A stretch of 64,000 nucleotides of DNA from Lachnospiraceae bacterium. GTDB taxonomy: Bacteria > Bacillota > Clostridia > Lachnospirales > Lachnospiraceae. The notes under the pieces were generated by a model that saw nothing but the letters and a program-made list of their open reading frames with translations, made no database searches and was not told the origin of the DNA. Of this stretch, positions 26,864-36,003 are shown piece by piece; the stretch's first letter is position 1, and each line of letters opens with the position of its first letter. The DNA is taken from positions 1-64,000 of the forward strand of contig CAJTCY010000006.1 in the NCBI GenBank assembly GCA_910575075.1, given 5' to 3'. The position numbers were made by a program, and so were the translations under genes.

Positions 26864-26895
26864 AATAAAATCACAGTTCGTTGGCTCTATTTTAT
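26846..26895 (+). terminator. Terminator of the TetR/ABC operon
   Basis: Arms gagccagcgaact and agttcgttggctc (one mismatch), followed by a T-rich ATTTTATT, overlap the 3' end of the KTR gene. Confidence 0.65.
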
Positions 26896-27281
26896 TCCAT
26901 AAGGTTTTGTAACGGACGCCCACCATATATAAAGACAGCGTGTGGTGGGCGGTATTGCTATGCCCGAAAAGACTTAACAGACACTCTCCAGACCTGTTTT
27001 AAGTTTGAGGAGACTTTTTATGTTCTCTTTTCGGGCAGTTCCTTATCTGTTCACACAAAACAGAATCCATTCATACAGAGCTTATCTGGAAACAGTAAAC
27101 AGCCAGTTAAAAAGAATCTCTGCCAATACCACGTTGCTTGTTGCCGAAAAAGCAGAAGTAAAATCTCTATACAACAGAATATATATTTCTAATATCCGTA
27201 GAGGTCACAGAGCCTTTGCGGTTTTTCTTTTTTCGTTTTTTGGCGGGATGTACCACAAGGCTGTCGTCATATAGTTTATAA
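26896..27281. other. Gene-free stretch with inverted repeats
   Basis: No credible gene was seen. cgcccacca/tggtgggcg (26917-26925/26943-26951) can form a hairpin, and tgcccgaaaag (about 26960) can pair with cttttcgggca (about 27028). These look like remnants of an element end. Confidence 0.45.
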
Positions 27282-27340
27282 TATAGTACTATAAAGCACA
27301 GTAGTTGCAGCACAGGAATTATAATACTATAATTTATAGT
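27282..27340 (+). promoter_or_regulatory. Tandem palindromes upstream of the PadR gene
   Basis: tatagtactata (27282-27293) and actataa-t-ttatagt (27326-27340) are two palindromes with the same tatagt/actata half-site, about 33 bases apart. They are likely binding sites for the PadR-type regulator encoded just downstream. Confidence 0.6.
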
Positions 27341-27449
27341 AGTTGTCAAGAAGGAATTGCCCGCATTGGAAGTCTGCTTCGCAGAAGCGGGCAAGCAGGC
27401 AATCAATTTTGCTTTGCAAAATTGGTTACAAAAAAAGGAGGAAAATTGA

Positions 27450-27977
27450 ATGGCGACCATTGACTTGATTGTATTGGGAATGTTGAAAAAGGAATCTTTG
27501 AGTGCCTATGACATTCAGAAACTAGTGGAATACCGAAATATCTCAAAATGGGTAAAAATCAGCACACCGTCTATATATAAAAAAGTGCTTCAGCTAGAGG
27601 AAAAGGGGCTGATTAGGGGGCACACCGAAAAAGACGGGAAAATGCCCGAAAAGGCGGTATATACGCTGACAGAAGCAGGAAAAAAGGAATTTGAAAAGCT
27701 GATGCTTGAAATATCCTGCAAACCCATCAACATATTTTTAGACTTTAATGCCGTTATCGTGAATTTGGAGAGTATGCCGAGAGAAAGCCAAAAGGAATGT
27801 CTGGATAATATTGAAAACAATATGAATGTGCTGAAAACCTATCTTGAGGAAAATATCGCACTGAAAGAGGATGTACCAGACATTCCAGTTACGGGCATGG
27901 CGGTTTTACAGCAGCAGTTTCTTTTGGTACAGGCAATCGAACAATGGATTGCAACGCTGAAAAAGGAATTACAATAA
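27450..27977 (+). CDS. PadR-family transcriptional regulator
   Basis: 175 residues. The N-terminal winged helix has LGMLKKESLSAYDIQKLVEYRN and PSIYKKVLQLEEKGLI, followed by a wing with MPEKAVYTLTEAGKKEF and a C-terminal helical dimerisation domain. ATG 27450 follows AAAGGAGG. Family members usually repress their own promoter and a neighbouring transporter or stress gene. No partner gene is adjacent, as the next gene belongs to another unit. Confidence 0.9.
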   Translation: MATIDLIVLGMLKKESLSAYDIQKLVEYRNISKWVKISTPSIYKKVLQLEEKGLIRGHTEKDGKMPEKAVYTLTEAGKKEFEKLMLEISCKPINIFLDFNAVIVNLESMPRESQKECLDNIENNMNVLKTYLEENIALKEDVPDIPVTGMAVLQQQFLLVQAIEQWIATLKKELQ

Positions 27978-28101
27978 AATATAGCAAGAATCATGAAAAG
28001 ATGAAAATTCCTTTATGCTACAATACTCTACCAGAGACACTCTGCGGGTATATCATTATGCCCAAAAGGGTGTGGACAACAAAGAGGAAGGAGGAAGCCT
28101 A

Positions 28102-28945
28102 ATGCAAGGTCAGACAGTACACATTGTTTCACAGGCAATCGGTTACATAGAAGATAATCTGCATGATAAGCTGGATTTGGATATGGTAGCGTTGGCGTTA
28201 CATTATTCCAAATACCATCTGCATCGGCTTTTTACAAAAACGGTCGGCTTGACGATTCACGAATATGCGAAAAGACGGCAGCTTACAGAAGCGGCAAAAC
28301 TTCTGGTGTTTTCCAAGAAACCGATTATTGAGATTGCTTTTATGAGCGGGTATGAAAGCCAGCAGGCATTCACCGATATTTTCAAGGCAATGTATAAGAC
28401 CAGCCCTGCGGAATTTCGGGAAACAGAACATTTTTATCCGTTGCAGCTTGAGATTCATCTAAAGGAGGAAGTGATAAAAATGGATTTTACGAAAGACGAT
28501 ATAAAGTTTGCCACGCCTGCGGATGTGGATGACTGGATGGAACTGGTAAAACTTACAGTTGACGGATACCCGTGTCTGGATAAAGCAGATTATCTGGAAA
28601 ACCTGCATCTGTATATTGCGGATAAAAAGGCTTTGATTCTGCGTGATGAGGGTATGGCAGTCGGTATTATGGGATTTTCAGCCGGCACGGGGAGCATAGA
28701 TTTTTTTGCGGTGCATCCACAGTATCGGAATCTGGGGATTACAAAACTGTTCCTTGATGAAACTTGTGGATGAACTGCTCTGCGGCAGGGAAATCATTTT
28801 GACCACCTACCGTGCAGGCGACAAGGCAGACACGGGCTACCGTGAAGAGTACCACCGTCTGGGTTTTGCGGAACGGGAGCTGCTTGTGGAATATGGCTAT
28901 CCGACACAGCGTTTTGTGCTTCTTCCAGAGAGCCAAAAACAATAA
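28102..28945 (+). pseudogene. AraC-type regulator fused to GNAT domain, frameshifted
   Basis: The first frame (28102-28773) has an AraC HTH pair (YHLHRLFTKTVGLTIHEY; IIEIAFMSGYESQQAFTDIFK) in the first ~115 residues, then a GNAT-like domain with FFAVHPQYRNLGI. At about 28753 the frame is lost, and the rest of the acetyltransferase (LVDELLCGREIILTTYRAGD... to RFVLLPESQK) continues in the +2 frame to 28945. A one-base change at CCTTGATGAAA separates the two. Restoring it gives a normal ~280-residue AraC-GNAT protein, so this is a recent pseudogene or a sequencing error. Confidence 0.75.
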
Positions 28946-29150
28946 GTTTTCGGCTCTCGCGGCAGTCGCCAAATGCACATGCAAGCATGTTCACTTGGCT
29001 CGTTGCTTCGCGCAGATAAGTCCAGCTAATAAATGTCAATAGCAAAATGAGAAAGATCGAAATTATTTTTTTAGCAAAAAAGGGCGCACTTACCCCTTGG
29101 TGAAAATATCATTTTTTCAAAAGATATTGATTCGTTGGATTTACAGTATT

Positions 29151-30467
29151 TTATGCGGCTATGTCGCATTTAGCAGCATTGTATTTTTTGATATGCTCCT
29201 GCGGAGTAATGATTTCAAAAGGCTTATTGTCCCTGAGTATTGCAAATATCATGTTGCAGACCTTATGGGAAACAGCCCCCATTGCAACCAGCTTGGGCTT
29301 TAATTCACACTTTTTTAGATAGTAATCACGAAGCACTGGGTTTTTGGCTTCTCCAGTACGGGATATGCCGATGCTTTGTAAAGCCAGTGTATGAACCACC
29401 CGCCTGGCTATGGCGGAGCCCCTTTTAGACATTTGGGTTTTTGTGCCTTCAAATTTGCCGGATTGTTTTACTGCCGGATCAAGACCAAAGTAAGCAAAAA
29501 GCTGTTTTGGCTTGGAAAATGCAGAAAAATCTCCAATTTCTCCCATGAGGGATATGGCGGATAAGAAACCAGCGCCTTTGAACGTTTCAATCAAATGGAT
29601 CTGCCTGACAAAGCCGGTGGCTTCATTGGCATCAACAAGTTCATGCATGGCGCTCAGGATTCCTTTGATTTCTTCGTCATATTTACGGATGAAACCAATA
29701 TAAAGGCGGATGCGTTTGATGTTGCTGTCAATGATGTAACCGAACTCATTTGCTTCATTTGCAGCCTGAATAATGGCATTATACTTGTTTAAAGCATATG
29801 TAAGCCCAAATCGGGCAGTGGATTTAATGGTGTCAATAATCTCCTGCCGGTCTGCTTCAATAAATGCAGCCGGAGAGGTATACGTCTCCAACAGTGTAAG
29901 CGATGTATGAACCGTAACCTTGGAAAAAATGCCAAGGTATTGGGGAAATGCCATGCGCAGTTCGCCTTGGAGTTTGTTCACATAAGCGCTGCGGTTATCC
30001 ATTAAATCGTAGTATTCACGGCAGAGATTCCGGCAATTAAGGGCAAGGTCGGATGGCATGAGGGAAACTTTTAAATCAGGTTTCAAACCAACTAATGCAG
30101 CTTTTTTTGAATCAAAACGGTCATTATGCACTTTCCGTATGTTGATATTTGTGCTATTCTTAGTGATGATAGGATTGATAACAGACACGTTAAAACCCTT
30201 ATCACGAAGATAGCAGAAGAGTGGGAAATGATAGATTCCCGTGGATTCAAGGAAAATGCGACTTTCCAAAGAATACAGCTCTTCTGCTTCTTTTATTTTA
30301 GAAACAGCGGCTGTAAGGGAAGGCATGCTGTTATGCAGGATTTTATAAGGCTTTCCTACAAACTGCTGGTTCGGGAGTGCGATAGACATCCAGGAGAAGT
30401 CAGCACCGACATCAATACCAACAGAGATGAATAGTTGATTAACATTAAAAATAACTTTGTTAGACAT
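29151..30467 (-). CDS. IS110-family transposase (DEDD recombinase)
   Basis: About 438 residues reading leftward. The N-terminal RuvC-like catalytic domain contains VGIDVGADFSW, FLESTGIYHF and HNDRFDSKKAAL (first acidic residues of DEDD). The C-terminal Transposase_20 part has KGAGFLSAISLMGEIGDFSAF, FAYFGLDPAVKQSG and the conserved Ser region MSKRGSAIARRVV. ATG 30467 was chosen because AAAGGAG lies eight bases upstream. Longer in-frame starts are possible. IS110 enzymes recombine DNA guided by a bridge RNA from the element's non-coding end. Confidence 0.92.
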   Translation of the reverse strand: MSNKVIFNVNQLFISVGIDVGADFSWMSIALPNQQFVGKPYKILHNSMPSLTAAVSKIKEAEELYSLESRIFLESTGIYHFPLFCYLRDKGFNVSVINPIITKNSTNINIRKVHNDRFDSKKAALVGLKPDLKVSLMPSDLALNCRNLCREYYDLMDNRSAYVNKLQGELRMAFPQYLGIFSKVTVHTSLTLLETYTSPAAFIEADRQEIIDTIKSTARFGLTYALNKYNAIIQAANEANEFGYIIDSNIKRIRLYIGFIRKYDEEIKGILSAMHELVDANEATGFVRQIHLIETFKGAGFLSAISLMGEIGDFSAFSKPKQLFAYFGLDPAVKQSGKFEGTKTQMSKRGSAIARRVVHTLALQSIGISRTGEAKNPVLRDYYLKKCELKPKLVAMGAVSHKVCNMIFAILRDNKPFEIITPQEHIKKYNAAKCDIAA

Positions 30468-30780
30468 GAGCGAAAGCTCCTTTCTGATAGGAATCCATTT
30501 CCAATCTGGCAGGTACACAGCCTAGCGTGTTATGCGGGTATAGCCTTCCGGCTTCCAACCAGCTAAAACATAGAACCCTGTCGAATGGACTAATTGACTT
30601 CACTGTAGGTATCAGCTGAATAATCAGCTTCCCAAGGAGGTGGACATTCTTTGTCCTATCCTAAGAGATAATACCTTATGTTTTATCTGGTGTCTATCAG
30701 GAGCCGTCAGACATGATAATTAATATGGACAACATCTGATGAAGGAAGAACGCCTTCTTCTGTTATCTAATTTAGAAATT
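30468..30780 (-). other. Non-coding end of the IS110 element, candidate bridge-RNA region
   Basis: Roughly 310 bases upstream of the transposase start have no gene. In IS110-group elements this end encodes a structured bridge RNA whose loops base-pair with target and donor DNA. I did not fold it or define the exact ends, and IS110 elements lack clear terminal repeats. The region around 30600-30700 contains several short complementary segments. Confidence 0.4.
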
Positions 30781-30835
30781 TATTAACCGAGTAGTCTTGA
30801 TTGACTACACCATTATTATACTAGGAGGTGGTACA

Positions 30836-31540
30836 TTGATCCATATAGCAATCTGTGATGATGAAAAATACATATCCGACAATATAAAAGCGTTTGCGAG
30901 TGAGTTTTTCCGTAAAAAGAACAGAGAAATCCATCTCAGCACATTTCCAAGCGGCGAAGAGCTGCTGGGCTATGACGGGCAGATTGACATCCTGTTTCTG
31001 GATATTCAGATGAAGGGCATGAACGGTATCGAAACGGCAAAGCGGCTCCGGGCAGGTAAGTTCCGGGGATTCCTGATCTTTATCACGGTGCTGAGAGAGA
31101 TGGTATTCCAGTCTTTTGAGGTGCAGGCCTACGATTATCTGGTCAAGCCGGTTGATGAAACGCAGTTTGAGAAAACGATGGAGCGCCTCTATGCTTCCAT
31201 GCGCAGTGCCAGCGAAGACAGCCTGCTTGTGCAGAAGGGATATGAAGGGCGCATCATCCAAAAAGGTGAGATTGTTTTCTGCGAGATCATAGACCGGAAA
31301 ATCTATCTGAACCTGGCTTCTGGAGAGGTTCTTGACTATTATGAGCGGATTGAAAATCTGGAGACGAAGCTGGGCGGCCGTTTCTTTCGGTGCCACAGGA
31401 GCTACCTGATCAACCTTGGACATTTAAAAGGCTATAAAAACGGAACCGTATACATGGATAACGGCAGGGAGGTTCCCGTATCACGGCTGCGGAGCAAAGA
31501 GTTTTCTGGTGTTGTTCTGCAGTATATGAAAAATATGTAA
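30836..31540 (+). CDS. LytTR-type response regulator (Agr/Com-like)
   Basis: About 234 residues. A REC domain with IAICDDEKY (acidic pair), the phosphorylation Asp in ILFLDIQMKG, a conserved Lys in YLVKPVDE, and a C-terminal LytTR DNA-binding domain (GGRFFRCHRSYLINLGHL; VPVSRLRSKEF). TTG 30836 was chosen since AGGAGGTGG is immediately upstream. It is followed 27 bases later by its kinase. Members control peptide quorum sensing, bacteriocins or competence. A TAGTC/GACTA dyad at 30791-30806 precedes it. Confidence 0.9.
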   Translation: MIHIAICDDEKYISDNIKAFASEFFRKKNREIHLSTFPSGEELLGYDGQIDILFLDIQMKGMNGIETAKRLRAGKFRGFLIFITVLREMVFQSFEVQAYDYLVKPVDETQFEKTMERLYASMRSASEDSLLVQKGYEGRIIQKGEIVFCEIIDRKIYLNLASGEVLDYYERIENLETKLGGRFFRCHRSYLINLGHLKGYKNGTVYMDNGREVPVSRLRSKEFSGVVLQYMKNM

Positions 31541-31567
31541 AAGTTTTTACATATGGAGGCAAGTAAA

Positions 31568-32896
31568 ATGATTGCGTATTATGATTTTTTCAATATATAC
31601 ATTATGGGCGTTGTCGAGATGTTTTTCCAGTTTTATTTCCTGGTAAAAATTCTGAAAAAGAAACTATGGCCTCCTTTTTATTTCCTGTTTGCGGTATGTG
31701 TGGTGATCATCAATAAGCTTTTTCCAACCAGTACGCTCATGGGATTTGCGGCGCTTGTCTTTCTGCTTACAGTATGCGGGACGTTTGTCTGCCATGCAGA
31801 TCTGAAATCTTCCCTTCTGTATGCAGCTCTGACAACGGAGATCATGCTGTTATGCTATGGAATTACACAATCCCTGATGAGCCTTGCAGCCCCATTTCTG
31901 CCGGAGGCTTTCTATGATATGGCCGGTATCCCATTCGCACTGGCCAGTCAGGTGGCGGCACTGGTGCTGACCGGCTTCTGCTATTATATGGTATACCGGT
32001 ATTTTTCCAACTATAGCGCGTCAGAAATGCAGCAGATGTTTCTGGTTTTCATTCCCATCCTGATGATATTTATTATGAGCAGGTACATCAATACGATGCA
32101 GTTTGACTTCTATTATGTACTTGAGGGGGATGAGGAAGTTTTCGAGTATCTGTTCAGCTACTGGCAGTTACTTGCCATGCATCTTCTGGGACTTGCCAGC
32201 CTGTTCTGCATCCTGTTTTTCTTTAAGAAGCTGCAGCAGAATTTCCGCCTCAGCACGGAATTGTCGCTGTTTAAACAGGAGGAGCATTCCCTGAACCAGT
32301 ATGTGGAGGAGGCGAAGGCCCGCTATGACAGGACAAAATCGCTCCGCCATGATATCAGAAACCACATCGCGGTGGTAAAAGACCTGCTGCAAAGCGGGAA
32401 ACTGGAGGAGGCGGTAAGCTATATGGAGGATCTGGACGATATGGCGGAAAAAATGTCATTCCCCGTAAGCACCAATAACCCGGTCGTGGATATCCTTTTG
32501 GGAAACAAACTGGGGATTGCAAAAAACATGGGGAGTGATGTGGAATGTTCTCTTTTTCTGCCATATCCCTGCGGCCTTAAGGACATTGATATCTGCATTG
32601 TCCTGTCAAATGCGCTGGATAATGCCATTCAGGCATGTAAAGGCCTGGATGCCGGCATCGAAAAACAGATCTATGTCTCTGGGAGTGTTCAGGGAGACTT
32701 TCTTATGATAGAAACCCGAAACAGCTTCTCTGGGAAAGGTGTGTTCAAAGAGGGGACAGGTCTGTCAAATGTAAAAAAGGTAGCTGAAAAATATAACGGC
32801 GCCATGAGCATAGAGACAAGGGAGAATGTATTCATCCTCCATGTGCTGCTGGTCATCCCACAGCATCCAGACGACAGCACACAGCAAATGGATTAA
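31568..32896 (+). CDS. GHKL sensor histidine kinase (AgrC-like)
   Basis: About 442 residues. The first ~225 residues contain six or seven transmembrane helices and no large external domain, as in AgrC-type peptide sensors. The kinase part has an H-box SLRHDIRNHIAVV (phosphorylated His), an N-box SNALDNAIQAC and a G-box GTGLSNVKKV. ATG 31568 follows TGGAGGCAAG. It sits in one operon with the LytTR regulator. No AgrB/AgrD-like peptide genes are visible, so the signal must come from elsewhere. Confidence 0.9.
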   Translation: MIAYYDFFNIYIMGVVEMFFQFYFLVKILKKKLWPPFYFLFAVCVVIINKLFPTSTLMGFAALVFLLTVCGTFVCHADLKSSLLYAALTTEIMLLCYGITQSLMSLAAPFLPEAFYDMAGIPFALASQVAALVLTGFCYYMVYRYFSNYSASEMQQMFLVFIPILMIFIMSRYINTMQFDFYYVLEGDEEVFEYLFSYWQLLAMHLLGLASLFCILFFFKKLQQNFRLSTELSLFKQEEHSLNQYVEEAKARYDRTKSLRHDIRNHIAVVKDLLQSGKLEEAVSYMEDLDDMAEKMSFPVSTNNPVVDILLGNKLGIAKNMGSDVECSLFLPYPCGLKDIDICIVLSNALDNAIQACKGLDAGIEKQIYVSGSVQGDFLMIETRNSFSGKGVFKEGTGLSNVKKVAEKYNGAMSIETRENVFILHVLLVIPQHPDDSTQQMD

Positions 32897-33006
32897 CAGA
32901 TTGTTTTCTGCATTCGAAAAAAGAAACAGGAGCTGCCTGTAAGGCAGCTGCAGGGCAGTTACAAAGAAACTGCCTGACAATACAAAAAAGATGGAGGAAC
33001 ATACTT

Positions 33007-33567
33007 ATGGCAATGCGGGTGAATGGTAATTATAGTAATTCTGGAACCGACTATGCGGAAAGGATCAGGGAAAAACAGGCTGCAGAAGAGGTCAAAAAGG
33101 CAAAGGAAGCAACGAAGGCAGAAGAGGAAAAAGGGCAGGCGAAACTGTCCGAACCACAGGATGAATACATCAGCAGTGAAAAAGCCGGGAAAAAGCCTGC
33201 CGGGCTGTACCAGGTAGGACGGGATGAAAACGGCATCCGGAAAATTTTCTTTGAAGATCCGAAAGCTGCCTATGCAGACAAAAAGGCGGATCTCAAAGAG
33301 GCTGGTGTGGATGGAAAAGGGCTGAAAGCTGATGGAGACAGTCAGGGAAAGCCGGAGGAGAAATGTGTCACGAATACGGATAAGGTTGACAGAGAAATCA
33401 GGAAACTGAAAGAGAAAAAGCAGCAGCTTAAGCAGCAGATCCAGTCAGCATCAGGAGACGAGAAGAAAATCCGGGAGCTGGAGAAAAAGCTGACGCAGGT
33501 AGAGAATGAGCTAAGCCAGAAGGACAATGACACATACAGGAGGCAGAATGCTTCTGTATCGGAATAA
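33007..33567 (+). CDS. Charged coiled-coil protein, DUF6033-related N-terminus
   Basis: 186 residues. It opens MAMRVNGNYSNSG, reminiscent of the Asn/Tyr-rich start of DUF6033-like proteins (compare the gene at 52593), then a long Lys/Glu coiled coil and a final coiled coil REIRKLKEKKQQLKQQI. No signal peptide or membrane segment is seen. GGAGG precedes ATG 33007. It probably belongs to the LytTR operon. Function is unknown. Confidence 0.65.
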   Translation: MAMRVNGNYSNSGTDYAERIREKQAAEEVKKAKEATKAEEEKGQAKLSEPQDEYISSEKAGKKPAGLYQVGRDENGIRKIFFEDPKAAYADKKADLKEAGVDGKGLKADGDSQGKPEEKCVTNTDKVDREIRKLKEKKQQLKQQIQSASGDEKKIRELEKKLTQVENELSQKDNDTYRRQNASVSE

Positions 33568-33643
33568 AAGGGATTCGGGCTTATAGCGACATTTGGAATG
33601 ACAAAAGGATTATGTCCGAAAAAGCTCAGATGGAGGAATAATT

Positions 33644-34147
33644 ATGCATACGAAAACGATGGAAGGCCTTGCGGGGGCAAGCATGAATATGAAACTGCTG
33701 AATACACCGTTCCGTGTTTATAAAGAAGCAGAACGGAGAGGAGATACAGCCGCCATGGAGCGGGCAGGGGGATATGTCAGCGAGTTCGCAGATAAAGCAG
33801 AGGACTATCAGAAGATAGCTGAAAAAGGAACGAAGGAGGATGCCAAAGAGGCAAGGGAAAAAGCGAAAACAGAGCAGGAGAACGCTATATGGAAGCATAA
33901 AGAAGAACGTAAGGAGCAGGAAAAGAGAGTAGAGGAAAGCCGGAATGGAGATACGGATACAGTAAGCATCAGTGAAAGTGGAAAGGCAGCTTCGGATGGG
34001 AAATCTGCTCCGCTCCAGGCTGGTACAGACAATGACATATCTGTAGAGGAAACAGTGGATGCCATTAAGATGGAACCTGTAATCTATACGAAAACCGGAG
34101 AAACAGCCAAACCGGAACCAAGTACAAATATTTCTGTTTCTATATAG
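33644..34147 (+). CDS. Charged helical protein of unknown family
   Basis: 167 residues, very rich in Glu, Lys and Ala, predicted mostly helical, without signal or membrane segment. Starts MHTKTMEGLAGASMNMKLL. The C-terminal ~70 residues are low-complexity and Ser/Asp/Thr-rich. ATG 33644 has TGGAGG upstream. Co-oriented with the preceding coiled-coil gene and probably part of the same unit. I do not recognise a family. Confidence 0.6.
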   Translation: MHTKTMEGLAGASMNMKLLNTPFRVYKEAERRGDTAAMERAGGYVSEFADKAEDYQKIAEKGTKEDAKEAREKAKTEQENAIWKHKEERKEQEKRVEESRNGDTDTVSISESGKAASDGKSAPLQAGTDNDISVEETVDAIKMEPVIYTKTGETAKPEPSTNISVSI

Positions 34148-34170
34148 AGGCAGTCATTGGAGGAATAGAA

Positions 34171-34584
34171 GTGAAAATGAATAAGAAAAAATGGATCCGC
34201 ATCGTGTCGGTTTATTCCATGATATACACAGTAATAACCTTGTTAAATAGCGTTTTGTATCTTTGCAATGGTATTTATGAGGACCCAAGTGGCAACTGGC
34301 ATGAATTAGACAGGGCTATGATTCTGCTGATTGGGATAGCGGCATTTGAGTTATGTACGAATCTGCCTGTTAAGCCTTTGATCCTCAGATATCTGATCGC
34401 ATATATTCCCTCTCAGCTATTGGCGTTCGCATATGTAGGCTTAAGCGGATTGCGGGAACCTTTGGCGAAAACAGCATACAGGGATATCTGGATAAACTTT
34501 ACGGGCCTTTTTGTGCTGTTGTGCATCATCAATACTGTTATCTATGTTTTTAAGAAAAAGAAAGGAAGAAAATATAATGAGTAA
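34171..34584 (+). CDS. Small membrane protein, possibly DUF6608-like
   Basis: 137 residues with four hydrophobic helices and a basic C-terminal tail KKKKGRKYNE. The segment YEDPSGNWHELDRAMILLIGI recalls a small membrane family (DUF6608-like) seen in Lachnospiraceae. The assignment is from memory and tentative. The start may be GTG 34171 (MKMNKKKW), following GGAGGAATAGAA. Its stop overlaps the next gene by eight bases. Confidence 0.6.
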   Translation: MKMNKKKWIRIVSVYSMIYTVITLLNSVLYLCNGIYEDPSGNWHELDRAMILLIGIAAFELCTNLPVKPLILRYLIAYIPSQLLAFAYVGLSGLREPLAKTAYRDIWINFTGLFVLLCIINTVIYVFKKKKGRKYNE

Positions 34585-34783
34585 ATACAAGGCTTTATGG
34601 GAATATGTGCAGAAAACTGGAAAGGAATCTTTTCGGCTGACCTTTGAGGAGATCCAGAATATCGCAGGAATACCCATCGACCACTCTTTTTTGAAATACA
34701 AAAAGGAATTGACGGATTACGGTTATCAGGTCGGAAAAATATCTATGAAAGAGCAGACAGTATGCTTTCATAAGGTTGACTGA
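34577..34783 (+). CDS. Small conserved protein of unknown function
   Basis: 68 residues: MSKYKALWEYVQKTGKE, then FRLTFEEIQNIAGIPIDHSF and YQVGKISMKEQTVCF. This pattern is common as a stand-alone small protein in Firmicutes. ATG 34577 is preceded by AAAGGAAGAA and overlaps the previous stop. The pair is translationally coupled. No catalytic motif is visible. Confidence 0.75.
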   Translation: MSKYKALWEYVQKTGKESFRLTFEEIQNIAGIPIDHSFLKYKKELTDYGYQVGKISMKEQTVCFHKVD

Positions 34784-34826
34784 CAGACTGCATCAAATCG
34801 CAATGAATGTTCAGGGAGGGAATCAT

Positions 34827-34934
34827 ATGGCAGATATGTTGGTGAAACTGTACAATATACCCAATTCGCACGGCATAGAAGAAAATTTATCAGGGAGCGG
34901 AATCAAAATCAAAAAAGCATTGGCGCAGTTATGA
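34827..34934 (+). pseudogene. GNAT acetyltransferase N-terminal fragment
   Basis: 35 codons after a GGGAGGG site. MADMLVKLYNIPNS followed by IKIKKALA matches the start of a GNAT protein family before the stop at 34932. The remaining domain is gone. Confidence 0.5.
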
Positions 34935-34976
34935 TTGATGAAAAATCTTCGGGGGTATATAAACGGATGATTAATA

Positions 34977-35888
34977 TTGATGAATAGATTGAGGAATAGC
35001 TTTATGAAAGACATTGAAAAAAAGAGGCCGGTATTAAGCTGCGTAATACTGTTTGCCATATGTGGATTATTCAGGATTATAGAGTATTTTGTGATAAAGA
35101 CGGACGAAACAATCCTTGCGGAAAATTTTTTTCACAAAGCTATTGGGATTGCCGTCTTAGCGATTGCCTTTCATTCTCGTGGCAGTACCTGGAAGAGCAT
35201 TGGATTTACAAAGGGCAAAACGGTATCTGACATTCTGAAAGGTTTCTTATTGGGAGGCAGCTGCTTTCTTGTGGCTTATTCCATGGAATGCCTGATGCTT
35301 TACCAAGCCAATCAGAATGTATCATTAGCCTTTTATATCAGTGGATTTACGTTAAATGGGGAAACGGTGCGGCATGACGGCTTTCTTTTCCTGCTTTTAT
35401 GTATGGTACTGAATCTCATAAATGTATGGATGGAGGAAGGCGTATTCCGTGGCTTGTTTATGAAAATCCTTGTTGAAAAGCTATCCTTTATCCGTGCCAT
35501 GCTTCTTATTGCTTTTTTATTTGGAATCTGGCACCTGGTTATGCCGCTTCGGGATTATGCGCAGGGGAATCTATCGATTGTTGATTCCCTGATCATGGGG
35601 ATTGGTTATATCGTATTGGCTGGGATTATGAGTATAAAATGGTCGCTCCTTTATAAAATGACAGGGGCATTGTGGATGGGGCTTGGCGACCATTTGTTTA
35701 ATAATGTTATCGTAACGAATCTGCTGCATGTGGTTTCAAATGGTGAAGCGGACAGTATGCAGGTGATACGGATTATGATTGGCCAGATGTTATCTTTTGC
35801 TATTATCATAATATGGTATACTCATTCGAGCACCCCGCAATCCATGCTCCCTAAAGGGAGCGGGCGGACTTCGTCCGGGAAGGTATAG
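34977..35888 (+). CDS. CPBP-family intramembrane metalloprotease
   Basis: 303 residues with about eight hydrophobic helices. The Abi/CPBP motifs are present: EEGVFRG (Glu-Glu-x3-Arg), FGIWHL (catalytic His) and GDHLFNN (second His). Such Rce1-like proteases process peptides in the membrane and are often bacteriocin self-immunity factors. ATG 34977 is used. ATG 35004, after GAGGAATAGC, is an alternative. The last ~20 residues (SMLPKGSGRTSSGKV) look unlike the family and may be added by a junction. Confidence 0.88.
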   Translation: MMNRLRNSFMKDIEKKRPVLSCVILFAICGLFRIIEYFVIKTDETILAENFFHKAIGIAVLAIAFHSRGSTWKSIGFTKGKTVSDILKGFLLGGSCFLVAYSMECLMLYQANQNVSLAFYISGFTLNGETVRHDGFLFLLLCMVLNLINVWMEEGVFRGLFMKILVEKLSFIRAMLLIAFLFGIWHLVMPLRDYAQGNLSIVDSLIMGIGYIVLAGIMSIKWSLLYKMTGALWMGLGDHLFNNVIVTNLLHVVSNGEADSMQVIRIMIGQMLSFAIIIIWYTHSSTPQSMLPKGSGRTSSGKV

Positions 35889-36003
35889 GAAAATATGGAA
35901 GACTGCCAAATACGGAAAAGCTGAGAATTGACAGGAAAGAATTTAGCAATTTTCCCGGCAAGTAGCAGTAACGAAAATTGGAATCTGTAAAGGAGAAAAT
36001 TTT

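Noticed and set aside
26881-27274. Overlapping frames of ~90-100 codons after the KTR terminator
   Set aside because: No ribosome site and no protein-like composition; the stretch lies within inverted repeats.
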